Position numbers and translations under genes: made by a program
DNA from: Paraspadella gotoi
Lineage: Eukaryota; Chaetognatha
NCBI GenBank assembly: GCA_051294375.1
Contig: CM119263.1
Coordinates: forward strand, 13,316,199 to 13,380,198
Reading direction: 5' to 3'
Length of the DNA: 64,000 nt
In this document: in pieces, positions 1-11,347 of the stretch
Position numbering within the stretch: the first letter of the stretch is position 1
Layout: the number at the start of each line of letters is the position of its first letter
The notes under the pieces: model-generated
Told to the model about the DNA's origin: nothing
The model's input: only the letters and a program-made list of their open reading frames with translations
Databases searched by the model: none

Positions 1-250
1 CTCCTCCTTCCTCTTCCTTCTCCCTTCTCCCGGATCCGCGCATCGGCAGGTGCGATCCGATCGGAGCTGCAGCCGGCAAAACTTACTCTCTTCTCTCTCT
101 CTGTACCTCGTCACGCCGAGGTCTTTCTCTCCTGCCTCGAGCGGAATCGATATGGGTTCGCGCGGATCCGCGGAGGTCTTTTTCTTCAGAAATTGTTTTG
201 AGATAGGCAGTGATTGTTTATACGGGTTTGTTCACAATGAAATTGGACTT
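1..250. other. GC-richer island with BamHI-type palindrome
   Basis: This stretch is richer in CpG than the AT-rich DNA that follows. It has a perfect 12-base palindrome, CGCGGATCCGCG, at 161-172, and a related CGGATCCGCG at 31-40. A 68-codon open frame is present at 50-256, but it has no clear coding composition or splice signals. It could be a CpG-rich 5' region of a gene lying to the left. No function is assigned. Confidence 0.3.
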
Positions 251-259
251 AAATAAACT

Positions 260-2580
260 ATGTATTTTCTTTTTCCCTCTGATAAATATGAACACTCTTA
301 TTTATATATATTTATCCTCCTCATAACATAGATCTCACTGGGTGAATTTCTATGTTTTCAAAAATACGGTAAAGACATTGATTATCTTTAGACGAATCAT
401 GTCTTATTACGGTTATCCGCGCTTAATTAAGTGAAACTAAAATATGTTTTTTCATGCAAGAGCAACTTTTAGAAGATCAATTGCTCGTTAATCTGTTGCG
501 TATTTTAGATATACTACTTGCTTTGGCAAAAAAATGGCAACGCAATTATAAAATTTTTTTCTTGTTTTTTTCACTTCCTTTTCTTATTTCTCTTTCTTCT
601 CGAACTTTTTTCGAACTCTCCTTTCTCTCTTTCTCTCTGACTTTATTCTCCCTTTCTCCAACGTTTCTACCTCATATTTTTCTGTGTCAATCCTTCCTTT
701 CTTCTCTACTTTTTTCCCTCCACTCTACTCTATTAAAGTAGCAAAAATGATATTGATTCTTGATTAGAAAATGCAGCAGATGATTTCAATTATCCGTAGT
801 CCAGCCCACTTTGTCTTTAGAGCTAAATTTTATCAATTACTGTTTTATATATTTAGCAATATTGGAAAGTTGTTTTTTTTCTAATTCCCCGATCAAATCA
901 CTGCCAATAGTATTTGTTGATTGTCATTGCTACTGTAAGAAAGGGTTTGTTATTTTCTATGCCTGCAAGGGTAAATAAGTGAATAAATTTATTTCTTATG
1001 TTAAAGATTCTTGCCTAATTCATATTTATGGATCAAATTTTCCGGGCAGTCGTCTTCCGCCTCAATTTTCAGAGAGGATTTTTCCAGCGTAGTTAGTTTT
1101 CGGCTTTGAAATCGTTCACAAAACTGTCTTCGCTCGAGAGAACACTCTGTATTTAGGAATAAATTTCGTGTTCAATAAAGACTCATTCAATTTATTCGCG
1201 ATTTCTCTTGGAAACTTAAGTTAGATCAGTTCGTCCTGGGTGACAAAACGAACGTTCGTATTCTCGCGCGGCCGTGAAGACAAATAAAAGGAAAGAATCT
1301 TCGCAATATTGAAAGTAAAACTTAAGGGGACCCAGTGATAAAAATGATATCATAAGCTTAAGGCGTCTATCATCAAAGGAATCTTTGAATGGTGTGTCAT
1401 TAATTTTCTTTGTATGGGAAGTGGCAAAAAAAAATTCTATTCTCTTATTGTAGCGGAACAAAAATTTAATAACTTATGAAAAAAAAAATTTAGGTGACCC
1501 TACTTAAATATTTTATAATCCATTAATTTTATTTTTGCTTATGAAAGTTATTTTTTACCTAAATTCAATTTTTTATTTTTACTGTACAAAGCTATAATTT
1601 TAGGTTTAGCTTTTCATTGAAACAAAGGCCTTTACAAGACTAATATTTTTTATATTTTTATATTTACTTAAAAAGCAGACAACATCAACCTAAATTCTTT
1701 TCTTACAGAAACAAACTGTAATAATTATTAATTAATATTCATATTTCATCCCTTAAATGTTATTAATTAAATATATTGATTCCTGAATTAACAATTGAAA
1801 AATTTAGCAAAAGTACAGGCAATCTTTCTCTTCTTTTTATATTTTATATTCTTCAAAGGTTTATTCTTTCATCCAATTAAAGAATCATTTTGAAAAGAAA
1901 GTTTATAAAATCAGATCGATTACCTTACATTTTGATTCATTCCTAGTTTTTTTTTCTTATAATTTTTGTGAAAAAGCCTGAAAATCTTTTTTTAAAATTA
2001 GATCTTACCGTTTTTTGGATAGAAAAAAAAATTTTAAACTTTGAAAAGATTTTGTTTCTTACCAATTTTTTTAAAGAAAATTAAGCTCGCTGAATTTTAT
2101 TCGAATTTTTTAACACTTCTTCCCAAATGATTATAAAAGAAAAAAAAATTATATGATCAGAAACCACTAAGTTTTAAAGGGTTCAAACGTATGTTTTCAG
2201 CTTCCCCCCCTGATTCACGTCTGGTCCCCTTAAGGTCGCCAGGATTTTGACAAAACATTCTTTCTTGGGTTTAGAGTTCCAAACGCGGCTAAGTTTTCCA
2301 AGAAACTTGAGGGAATTTAACTATAAACGTTTCAGAATTGTCCAACGCTTCAATCAAAATTTTCTTTTTTTAAAAACTGTTTTTAATTGTATTTTGGCTT
2401 TATGAAAGCAACAAACTGCTAAAAGCCAAAATGTTAAGATTTTTTAAAAGGAAAGGTCATTCACCATTTGTAATAAAATCCCAATTGATCTGTAAGTGGA
2501 TTTACACAGCGAGGCCCAGTTGTTTGCCTTATCTATGAGTAATGACTAATTAGTTCTTCTAGTCGCCTAATTTTTGGGAA
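260..2580. other. AT-rich spacer, no gene seen
   Basis: About 2.3 kb of AT-rich unique-looking DNA with many homopolymer A and T runs. I find no convincing exon, RNA gene or mobile-element end. Short open frames at 454-741 (+) and 1216-1461 (-) have biased, low-information composition and no supporting signals. Confidence 0.6.
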
Positions 2581-2599
2581 AGGCCGGCTAAAATCTGTT

Positions 2600-2905
2600 T
2601 CCTCCAAAAATGGTGCTGAGACTTGACATGTCGACGTGTTTGGGTGGAGAGAGAGAGAGAGAGAGAGACGAGAAAGAGCGAGAGAGAGAGAGAGAGAGAG
2701 CAGAGAGAGATCCGGCCCCGATCCGCTTCGGGACTTCGACGGAAGAAAGCCCGGACTCACCATCGAGAGAGAGAAAAATCTCCCGATCCCGAGCGGAAGA
2801 AGCCCCGGAAGAGAGAAGTGAAGTCGGTCGGCAGCCGCGCGCCGCTGCTCCGGTGGACGGCTGCATCCGGGAGAGCTGCAGTATATTGACTCAGTCTCTC
2901 TCGTG

Positions 2906-2958
<53 letters not shown>

Positions 2959-3064
2959 GTCTCCTCTCTCTTCCCGTAAATTAATCACTGTTTGCTCATT
3001 CGCTCCTTGTTCTGTTCTCGTTTTATTTTCTTTCAAATTCCAAAGATAAAGAGAGGAGGAGATG

Positions 3065-3115
<51 letters not shown>

Positions 3116-3180
3116 NNNNNNNNNNNNNNNNNNNNNNNNNAGAGAGAGAGGAAAGTAAGCGAGAAAGAGGAACCGGGAAG
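2600..3180. repeat. GA/CT microsatellites around a GC-rich core and a 25-N gap
   Basis: A (GA)n run at about 2647-2710 and a (CT)n run at about 2909-2970 bracket a GC-rich core at 2711-2885. Another GA run, interrupted by a 25-N gap at 3116-3140, ends near 3150. An AP-1-like TGACTCA occurs near 2888. Open frames on both strands run through the core, but RE and SL dipeptide runs from the microsatellites make them unreliable. A 5' UTR or promoter is possible for the core. Confidence 0.7.
3116..3140. other. assembly gap, 25 N
   Basis: Exactly 25 N inside a GA repeat. The identical length recurs at six other places in the window, which indicates a fixed-length placeholder written by gap-filling software rather than a measured gap size. 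Confidence 0.95.
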
Positions 3181-3457
3181 TGTTTTGATAAAGCACCCAT
3201 CAAAGGAGAGACGTTGTAGAGAAACGACTTCCAAGTGGCTAATTGATTGTATTAAGTATTTAACAAGGTTCTTCGTTCATATATTTGTGCTCTGGTAGCC
3301 TCTGGTGACGGATCTTCCGTCTCTCATTCTCTCTCACTCTCTCACTCTCTGCTTCTCTCTCTCTTCCTTGTTAAAGAGCCTCTGCTCATCGGCGCAATTA
3401 ATTACGCGGATGTCACATGGATATTAAATTACTCACCACTAATTCACCGGCTGATTA

Positions 3458-3459
<2 letters not shown>

Positions 3460-3523
<64 letters not shown>
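3460..3523. repeat. (CT)n microsatellite
   Basis: An essentially perfect run of about 32 CT units. The DNA on either side (3150-3460 and 3524-4280) holds no recognisable gene. It is moderately AT-rich with a few short GC-richer patches. Confidence 0.95.
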
Positions 3524-3525
<2 letters not shown>

Positions 3526-4278
3526 AACCCGCTTCGTTGGGTAGATTTTTTCTTCCTTTTTTTAAAACTCGGGAGAGTTGAGGCCGCCTTTTATTAGCAA
3601 GGACAATCGAATACCGAAGTTCGGCATTCATATCGTTTTGCTTTCATTGAGATTTTATAGTTTTTTGGCGAGAGTCGTTCCGTCCTTACATTTCCTATGA
3701 TTGTAAGGTGATGAAGCGAGAAACCTTCTCTCCTCCCATTATCGTCCCATCGGCGTATTTAGGGATCATTGCTTTTCAATTTTTCTTCATTTGTCGTTTT
3801 ACTTTTTCCTACGAGGTCAAGTCGGCGGTACAGCGATTACCCGGTTATCATTGTTAAGCTGAATTTTGGCGAATATGCATTTTGAATGAGCTGAGCAATA
3901 TTTTTATTTCGTCGGTTAAAAAATATGTAAAAATGCACATGCCTCTATTGTAATAAGAGTCTACGGCTAATTTCGCATTTTCGCATTTATGAAATTGTTA
4001 ATATCAAGATAAAAATTAACATGTATGACTTAAAAAACTCGTACTCTTAAGTCTTAACTCAGCGACCAAACATCGAAAGTGCCTTAAATGGTTTTCCCTT
4101 TTTCCGATCCAAAGGTTTTCCCTGTACTTTTTCGCCGATATCGATGGATTGATTTATAGCCCTTTTTTTCCTTCCGCACCCAGAAGCCTTCTCCCCCAAA
4201 AAGCCTTCGTTTGGCCGACATGTAAATTAGATTTGTAAAGGTGTTACTCCCGCGTAGACGAATGACCCTACTCTTTCG

Positions 4279-4279
<1 letters not shown>

Positions 4280-4325
<46 letters not shown>
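4280..4325. repeat. (GA)n microsatellite
   Basis: A perfect GA run of about 22 units, followed by AT-rich DNA and then pyrimidine-rich DNA from 4440 to 4760. No gene is visible between 4325 and 4900. Confidence 0.95.
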
Positions 4326-4327
<2 letters not shown>

Positions 4328-4899
4328 TTTTATTAAGATCATTATTAATTATTTACTGGTCAAAGACACTCAGTAACAAAATTTAGTAACCCAAATAATA
4401 TACTCTCTCTCCCTTTATATGTAAATCTGTAGGCAACATTAATATTTAATCTTTTATTTTATTTTTCTCGCCGTTTGCTTCCAAACTTACTCTCTTCCCA
4501 AGCTCTTCAAAAGGGTCCTTGCTCCTTTTTTCCCCCCTTTTCCTTTCTCATTCTTTTCTCTCTTCATAATTTTTTCCTTTCTTCTCTTTCTCCTCACCTC
4601 CCTTTTACAGTTTTTTCCCTTTTTTCTTTCCCCCGCTTTCGAAATCGGGGCAGACATTTTGCGGCGTTCCTTTGCGACGCGGATTAGCATTTTCCATTAG
4701 CATCGCTCTCTCGCTCTCTGTCTGTCTCTCTCTCTCCCTCTCTCTTGCTCTCCGTCCCTGGGTCGAGGCGTCCACGGACCCGCGGATTAATTTCTAGGTC
4801 AAAGCATCGAGAAAGAAGAGCAGAGGAGAAAGTAGATCCGCTCATTCTCAAACTTTATTTGGCTTTCCAGGTTGTTTCAAGTCTTACCGGCTCAGAATA

Positions 4900-4911
4900 A
4901 CTTGAGATGCT

Positions 4912-4956
<45 letters not shown>

Positions 4957-5155
4957 TCTTCTCTTCTCTTCCATCGCTCACGGCACGCGCCACGTATTTA
5001 TGCCTTCCTTTTCTCCTGCAATTTTTTCTGACTTCTTCCTATTCTCTATATTTTGCTCTTTTCTATTTTTTTTTTTTTTTTCTGACTTGACTCTTCTCTT
5101 TCCTTTTCTCTTCCGCCCATTTTCTCCATACTCGATTTTTCCTCTCTTTTCTTCC

Positions 5156-5214
<59 letters not shown>

Positions 5215-5300
5215 TCTCTCTCTCTTCTCTCCTCTCTTCCTTCTCTCTTCTCTCTTTTCTTTTCTTTCTTCCCACTGGCCTCTCGATCAACGGTTTTTAT
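4900..5300. repeat. long polypyrimidine (CT-rich) tract
   Basis: Two dense CT arrays, at about 4909-4955 and 5155-5245, are embedded in nearly continuous pyrimidine DNA. Long S/L/F open frames here (4907-5542 +) arise because pyrimidine-only codons include no stop codon, so they are not evidence of a protein. Confidence 0.9.
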
Positions 5301-5919
5301 CTTTCTCCCTCCCTATCCATTTTTTTCCATCTTATATTCGGGGTTTCACTTCTTTACTTTATCCAGGTTTTTTTTTTACTTTTTCTCTTTCGAATAAATT
5401 TCTCTTTATATTTCCGCTCGTTAGGTTCCACATGTCGGCCCCGACGACACGTAAACAAATCCTTTCCACTTTTTGTTTTTTTTTTTTTTTTGGTCGTTTT
5501 TTTTTTGGTCTTTCTTTGGTTATTCAGAAACGGAAAAAATGAGTGGGAGGGATAGGAAAATTTTTCGAGGGAAAAGGAAAAATCCGAGTGAACGGGTCCA
5601 TTAGTCTATCTTTTTTAAAACTTATCCATCGGTTTATATATCCTTACGTTTTTCTATCCGAACCATGTTTGATCTCCGTAGATGTTAACGAAAGAAGGAA
5701 AGAAATATAAGCTGAGTAGTGAATTTTTTTTAAAAAAAATAACAAATATTCTATATATGTATTTACATACCATATATTCGTTTTTTCGATCAATTCTCAC
5801 AATAACTACCAATTTGAATAGATCAAGACCACTACCGTACAAAAATAATTTCCAACGAACCTTGAGAGGTTACGAGCAACAGGAGCGAGTACTTTTTTAA
5901 AAAGTCTAAAATTTAGAAA

Positions 5920-6360
5920 AATTCCTCTTCTCTCTCTCTCTCTCTCCTTCACTCTCTCTCTCTATCTCTCCTCTCTCTCTCTGCTCCTCCTCTTCATCCC
6001 TCTCTCTCTCTCTATTATCTTCCCTACTCTCTTACTCTCCTTTACTTATTACTTTTCCTTCTCATTTCCGTCCGGCACGCGTTTTCCACATTTCGTTTTT
6101 ACTGATGACTTTAATCTTTCTCACGTTGTAGAAAAAAGACGGGGTCTTAGTTCTCAGCCTCTCCTCCCTTCACTCTTCTCACTCGCACCTTCCGCCCAAC
6201 TCGAGCTCGGTTGAATCCCATCGCCTCCCCACCTTAACTCCTTTTCGCCTTCGTTCTCTTCCTCCCACCTCTCCCTCTTCTTCCCTCCCACGCCCTTCTT
6301 CCTCCCGTACCTCACTAGTCTTTTCCCTCCTCCTCCTCCTCCTCCAACCCCTTCCATCGG
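5920..6360. repeat. CT-rich and CTCC-rich pyrimidine tract
   Basis: Interrupted CT repeats at 5925-6020, then C-rich pyrimidine DNA up to 6350 with a short run of TCC triplets at about 6327-6343. The preceding 5300-5920 is AT-rich and shows no gene. Confidence 0.8.
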
Positions 6361-6417
6361 AGGCCAAGGCGCGCGGGCTTTCGCGAGCAACTAACTCGGG
6401 GCGATAAATCCGAAGCC

Positions 6418-6760
6418 CGAGAAAGAAAAGAAAAGAAAAAGAAAGAAAAGAAAAGAAAAAAAGAAAGAAAAGAAAAGAGAAAAGAAAAAGAAAAGAAGAA
6501 AAGAAAAGAAGAAAGAAGAAAAGAAAGAAAGAAAAGAAGGAGAAAGAAAAGAAAAGAAATATGGAAAGAAATAAAGATAGAAAGATAAATTACGGTAATA
6601 AATAGGAAAAGGACAAAAGAAAAGAATAAGAAAAGCAAAAAGGAAAAGAAAAAGAAAAAGAAAATAGAAAAGAAAAGAAATGAAAAGAAAGAAGAAAAGA
6701 AAAGCGAAAAAAAGAAAGAAAAGAAAAGAAAAGAAAAGAAAAGAAAAGAGCAGACACTAA
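6418..6760 (+). repeat. ~340 bp AAAGA-type polypurine tract
   Basis: The plus strand is almost all A and G in AAAGA/AAGAA arrangements, broken mainly by a short interruption at about 6559-6606. It immediately follows the pyrimidine-rich tract at 5920-6360, so the strand asymmetry flips at about 6.4 kb. It could form intramolecular triplex. No coding is inferred. Confidence 0.9.
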
Positions 6761-7109
6761 GAAGAAGAGGGGAAGACGAGCGCAACCATCTTTTCCACAT
6801 TTTTCATTTTTGTTAAAATTAGGGAGTCCCGCTTTCTCTCCCTCTTCTTTTTGCCTCCGCGAAAAAAAGTCGCTCTTTATTCTCAATTCCCTTTTATTCT
6901 GTCGCCTCAGTTAGGTCAGTCCGCTGTTCTTGCTTTCCGCCACAAAGTTTTCTTTTATAATTTTCATGTTCATAATTTCAACAATTCCTGGCTGTACATA
7001 CAGTATATGTTTTAATTTTCGGGGATTTTCAAAAAACTAATAGCTCGATTCACTATAAACTCTTATCGCAGGCTAGTCTCCGTTTCTTCCATTTACTCTC
7101 TTCATCCTC

Positions 7110-7195
7110 TCTCCTCTATCTCTCTCTTCTCTCTCTCTCTCTCTCTCTCGCTCCTCTCTCTCTCTCTCTCCTCTCTCTCTTCTCCTCTCATCTCT
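7110..7195. repeat. interrupted CT microsatellite
   Basis: CT dinucleotides with single-base interruptions, at the edge of a GC-rich island that begins at 7200. The preceding 6780-7110 is AT-rich spacer. Confidence 0.9.
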
Positions 7196-7199
7196 TCTT

Positions 7200-7460
7200 T
7201 CACGGTTTTGACCGTACACCGTTGGCGCGCAGAACCGTTCCCCAATGACATCGACGATCTGACGCACACCCGCAATGAACTGGCGAGGCACGCGGAGGCG
7301 GGCGGGCGGGCGTGGCGTGCCGGTGACGCCCGATACCGAACAGCGGTCGGCGGACGGCGGCGTGACGCAAAATCGATAACCGCGGACGTTATGTGGCCAG
7401 TGGAGTTGTTGTCGTTCGTCGAGTTACCCTCCGGGTTTCAACGTTGAGTCCTGAACACAC
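7200..7460. promoter_or_regulatory. CpG-rich island, possible promoter
   Basis: A CpG-dense, non-repetitive stretch with GGCGGGCGGGCGGGCG near 7298-7313, in otherwise AT- or CT-rich DNA. Such islands often mark promoters in invertebrate genomes that keep unmethylated promoters. It overlaps the 3' end of a minus-strand open frame (7389-7760), so it could instead be exon sequence. No TATA box stands out. Confidence 0.3.
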
Positions 7461-7760
7461 GTGGACGAGGAATGCGCGTGATTCTTTTCTCTCTCTTCCA
7501 CTCTCGTCTTTTGTTTGTGACGTAAAAAACGTGAGTTCGGATTCCGCTCGTTGCTCAGCCTCGTTTTGGATATTAATCAGTAGAGAATTTTCCTTATTGC
7601 CTTTCCCAAAGTTTTGGTAAAGCTCATCTTCCGTCAGCCTCAGTGTGGTCTCACTGATCTCAGCGGTCTGCCACGGCCAATTTCTCAGGTCGTGCCCGAC
7701 GCGCCAATGTTCGACGTCGCACGTCCCGCTCGCCGTGACTGAATCTCTCCTATCAAGCAT
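7389..7760 (-). CDS. hypothetical 123-residue ORF
   Basis: An uninterrupted minus-strand frame from an ATG at 7758-7760 to a stop at 7389-7391. Unlike most frames here its composition is balanced, with E, D, W, H and N residues, no microsatellite run and a Thr-rich end (RRTTTTPLAT). I recognise no domain, signal peptide or membrane segment. A frame of this length is expected by chance several times in 64 kb, so length alone is no support. A GTAACT sequence near the end could serve as a weak splice donor, so this might be an internal exon. Confidence 0.22.
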   Translation of the reverse strand: MLDRRDSVTASGTCDVEHWRVGHDLRNWPWQTAEISETTLRLTEDELYQNFGKGNKENSLLINIQNEAEQRAESELTFFTSQTKDESGRERKESRAFLVHVCSGLNVETRRVTRRTTTTPLAT

Positions 7761-7764
7761 AGTA

Positions 7765-8520
7765 ACGCATAGACACGTTAGAGATACTAATGTCTGAATC
7801 GAATGAGGAACTGACCCAAGCTAGAAAAAACAGATATAAGTGTAGGGGCGTATGGCATCCAATGCGACTGACTTCTACATTTTATAAATGCGAAGACACC
7901 TATCTCTCTTGCTCAAGTTAAAGTCTTTCCCAGTAAACCTTGAAACGCGTTGCACCATGCCACGAAATGGACGTGACAATCCAAGCCTTTTCACGCGGCG
8001 CACTCCGTCGTCCTTTCGATGGTAGTCTGGGGATTCGAACTTAGTCTGACACTCCGTGACTCAATAACCGGAACCGAACGTGAGCAAGGGTCACACGTGA
8101 ACATCCCGAGGCCATGATCCGCTTGGCGATAAGAGAGCAGAGCCAGAGACGAGACGAGAGAGAGGAGGAGAGCAGAGAGACGAGAAGCCAAGAGAGAGAG
8201 CAGAAGAGAGAGAAGCAGAGAGAGAACGATAAAGCTTTGTTCGTTCCGTCAAGCTGGATCAGTGGGGGGGGTGAACAGTTTACCAGCGCAAACCTCGACA
8301 GCTTGTATTGCTCGATAACCTGCTCTGAACTTGAGCTCTAAATGTCACTTGAAACTCACGATGATAAAAAGCCGTCGAAGAAACGGCGATGATAGCCAAC
8401 TTGGCTTTCCAATAATGGTCAAAATAGAAAAAACCAAGGTTTGGATTATTGGATGATCCGCATAGCGGCAGTGGTGTGGTCAACTGTTTGTTCGTGTAAA
8501 GAGAGAAAGGAGAGAGAAGA
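7765..8520. other. unique spacer with purine-rich end
   Basis: Non-repetitive DNA of mixed composition. From about 8140 to 8230 it becomes GA-rich on the plus strand. No exon with splice borders and no RNA gene is seen. Confidence 0.5.
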
Positions 8521-8682
8521 TGAGCACGAGAGAGAGTAGAGAGAGAGAGAGAGAGAGAGAGAGAAGGAGAGAAGAGAGAGCAGAGAAAATATTGAGAGTG
8601 AAAAGAGCGCATCTATAGTGATTTAATGGAAAAATATTATAAATCGCACGCCGTCATCATGAATTAATCAACCTCTACTCTG

Positions 8683-8715
<33 letters not shown>

Positions 8716-9008
8716 CTCTCCTCTCAGTCATCTCTCTCTCTGTCAATCGTCTAATCGCGTCTCTCGAATCCTCTCTCTCTATATCATCTAANNNNNNNNN
8801 NNNNNNNNNNNNNNNNNNNNNNNNNNNNNNNNNNNNNNNNNNNNNNNNNNNNNNNNNNNNNNNNNNNNNNNNNNNNNNNNNNNNNNNNNNNAAAAAATAT
8901 CATGCCAGAGCCCCCCCCTCTTTTTTCCCTCGCCTTATATAGTGGGCCCTGGCCTTTTTTCGAGTATTGCTCTCTGCTCCTCCTCTCTCCTCTTTCTCTC
9001 ATCTCTCT

Positions 9009-9065
<57 letters not shown>

Positions 9066-9075
9066 TCTTCCTCTC
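8520..9075. repeat. GA and CT microsatellites around a 100-N gap
   Basis: GA repeats at 8537-8575 and CT repeats at 8681-8722 and 9009-9066 flank a 100-N scaffold gap at 8792-8891. The round length of 100 suggests a gap of unknown size. Confidence 0.9.
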
Positions 9076-9099
9076 TCTATTCTGTTGCGCCTGTAGCGT

Positions 9100-9610
9100 C
9101 GTGGGGACGTGAGATTGCAAATTAGTGATTCAAGTCACGTATTCCTTCGGTTATATCCTCCGCCGCGTCAGCGACCGCGTTCGCCGCAGCCGTGCCCGCT
9201 CCGGACGCGGATTCTGCTGCCGCTGCTGAGCGCGGAAAAGAGAATTCAAACGTCGCCGCTCGAAGGAAGAAGCGGAGGAAGAACGAAAGCGGCAAAGAGT
9301 GGAAAAAAAGGCAGCGGATGAGGATGAGGAGGAGGAGGAGAAAGAGGAGGAGGAGCAAAGTAAAAACGCTCCTTATTCTCATTCAGTTTCTTCTTCTTCT
9401 TTTTCCTTCTTCCTCGCTGCAGCTGACTGTATTTCAGGCCCAGAGCTTGCGCGAGCTTCGATCTCAACTCCATATAACAGCAACCCAACTAGACATACGG
9501 ACACGCAATACCCACGTCACTACTTTATAAGCACATCTGATCGGCTGCGAACATAACACTGCCCAACTCCGCGACGCGATCCGCGCCTTGCACCCTGACA
9601 CCCACTCCCC
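9100..9610 (+). pseudogene. possible coiled-coil-type coding fragment, broken
   Basis: Two stretches look protein-like but lie in different frames. In the first (9230-9358) Arg/Lys/Glu-rich codons give an RRRSKEEAEEERKRQR motif followed by an acidic run of about 12 residues. In the second (9438-9597) a heptad-like pattern, LRELRSQL then ATQLDI, continues past an in-frame TAA at 9528-9530 into AQLRDAIRAL. Between them is an intron-like segment with a pyrimidine tract and CAG acceptors at 9420-9422 and 9435-9437, but no donor restores a common frame. It may be a real coiled-coil gene with an assembly error, a decayed copy, or chance. I do not recognise a family. Confidence 0.25.
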
Positions 9611-10039
9611 CCTCCCCCTTACCCTTCTTTCCATCCACCGACCTTCACTCTCTCCCCGATCCTACTAGACCAGCTACTTCTCTCTGCCAGCCATTCCTCT
9701 TCTCCCGTCTCTCCTGCCTCCCTTCTCCCTCCTCTCCTCTCCGCCTGCCTCCTCCCTCATGCTTCTCTCCCCCTCTCGTCACTATTTCTCACCCCTGCTC
9801 CCCTTTCACCCCTTCTTCCTACCCTTCCATCTCCCACTCATCTCTCCTTCTCACTACACACTCCCCTCTCCGCCACGCTCCATCTCCTCCTCTCTCTCTC
9901 TCTCTCTTCTTCTCATCGTCCCCGCCCCTCTCATCCCAAGCAAAACAACTCTCCGCCACCCGGCCGGTCATCTCATCCACATATTGTTTCTTTCGTTCTG
10001 ATTCGGTGCCGGCCCTTTTCTCTCGCACGTCATCTCAAC
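9600..10039. repeat. C-rich polypyrimidine tract
   Basis: About 350 bp in which C and T dominate the plus strand without a simple repeat unit, ending near a 25-N gap. Long P/S/L frames here are a by-product of this bias. No gene is supported. Confidence 0.7.
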
Positions 10040-10064
10040 NNNNNNNNNNNNNNNNNNNNNNNNN
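10040..10064. other. assembly gap, 25 N
   Basis: Fixed-length gap. Here I could not find duplicated flanks, unlike five of the other six 25-N gaps. Confidence 0.95.
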
Positions 10065-10740
10065 TTGTTTATGTTTTCGTATCATCTTCTAACGCAGCAG
10101 CTGTAACCATGACGACGGAGACGAAGCCGACGACGCGGACGACGACGATGCAAAACGTCGACCTGGGCAATCGAATGGCACCGAGATAAAAAGTTGATGG
10201 CGGCGGTAGTAACACGGTTACCCTAGCGACGAAAACGCACGTGTTGTCTCGCGCGTGAACGGAGAGGGAATTCGAATGTGAGATTCCTCTCCGTAATTGG
10301 AGGAAAAGGGGATAAAGGGAAAAAGGGAAAAGTTGAACCACTTACCTTTCATAATTCGAAGGGATTGGTAATGATGGAGCAATTAAATCGTTTATAATAA
10401 AAATACTGGACATAGATAAATTCCACCAATCAGAATAACGATGCTTATTAACTTATAATTTTTCTTTCGAATCTAGAATCTAGAATTTTCAAGCACTGAA
10501 TGTTTGGTATCGACCGGAAATATTTGGATCTTTGATCGGGACAGGTTTCGATGGCGGATTTCCGGGTTGTTGTTGTTGTTGTTAAGGCCAGTTGCAGAGC
10601 CAGAGTCTGTTGTCTGGTTTCGAGAAAAACTGACACGAGTCGTGACCAGGCCGATCGTTGCCACGTTATTCGTTGCCACGTTACGTTCTTTCGGTGGGCC
10701 TGGCATCGACGGCACGTTCTGATTCCGTTAGAAATTCTTT
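10065..10740. other. unique spacer, no gene seen
   Basis: Mixed-composition DNA with a few ACG/ACGACG clusters at 10109-10150 and a GTT triplet run at about 10567-10582. Minus-strand frames at 10069-10341 and 10448-10715 lack supporting splice signals or recognisable motifs. Confidence 0.5.
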
Positions 10741-10748
10741 CTCTCTCT

Positions 10749-10959
10749 NNNNNNNNNNNNNNNNNNNNNNNNNNNNNNNNNNNNNNNNNNNNNNNNNNNN
10801 NNNNNNNNNNNNNNNNNNNNNNNNNNNNNNNNNNNNNNNNNNNNNNNNNNNNNNNNNNNNNNNNNNNNNNNNNNNNNNNNNNNNNNNNNNNNNNNNNNNN
10901 NNNNNNNNNNNNNNNNNNNNNNNNNNNNNNNNNNNNNNNNNNNNNNNNNNNNNNNNNNN
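10749..10959. other. assembly gap, 211 N
   Basis: Gap of non-round length next to a CT run, so probably an estimated size from read pairs. Confidence 0.95.
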
Positions 10960-11064
10960 GCCTTCATCCCCTCCAGAAAATCACCATAAATTTCAAGGAT
11001 TGTCAAACCGAGAAAACCTTAAAATCCAAAAACGGCGACAAAGGCCGGGGATAACGACGACGAC

Positions 11065-11347
11065 NNNNNNNNNNNNNNNNNNNNNNNNNNNNNNNNNNNN
11101 NNNNNNNNNNNNNNNNNNNNNNNNNNNNNNNNNNNNNNNNNNNNNNNNNNNNNNNNNNNNNNNNNNNNNNNNNNNNNNNNNNNNNNNNNNNNNNNNNNNN
11201 NNNNNNNNNNNNNNNNNNNNNNNNNNNNNNNNNNNNNNNNNNNNNNNNNNNNNNNNNNNNNNNNNNNNNNNNNNNNNNNNNNNNNNNNNNNNNNNNNNNN
11301 NNNNNNNNNNNNNNNNNNNNNNNNNNNNNNNNNNNNNNNNNNNNNNN
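11065..11347. other. assembly gap, 283 N
   Basis: The left edge ends in a GAC triplet run (ACGACGACGAC), so the missing sequence is probably a (GAC)n array like the one at 16912-16989. Confidence 0.95.

Noticed and set aside
2533-3234. 233-codon minus-strand ORF
   Set aside because: Dominated by SLSL and RERE runs from CT/GA repeats and crossing a 25-N gap.
6154-6390. Gly/Glu/Arg-rich minus-strand ORFs
   Set aside because: They arise from CTCC/TCC-rich DNA, with no start context or splice evidence.
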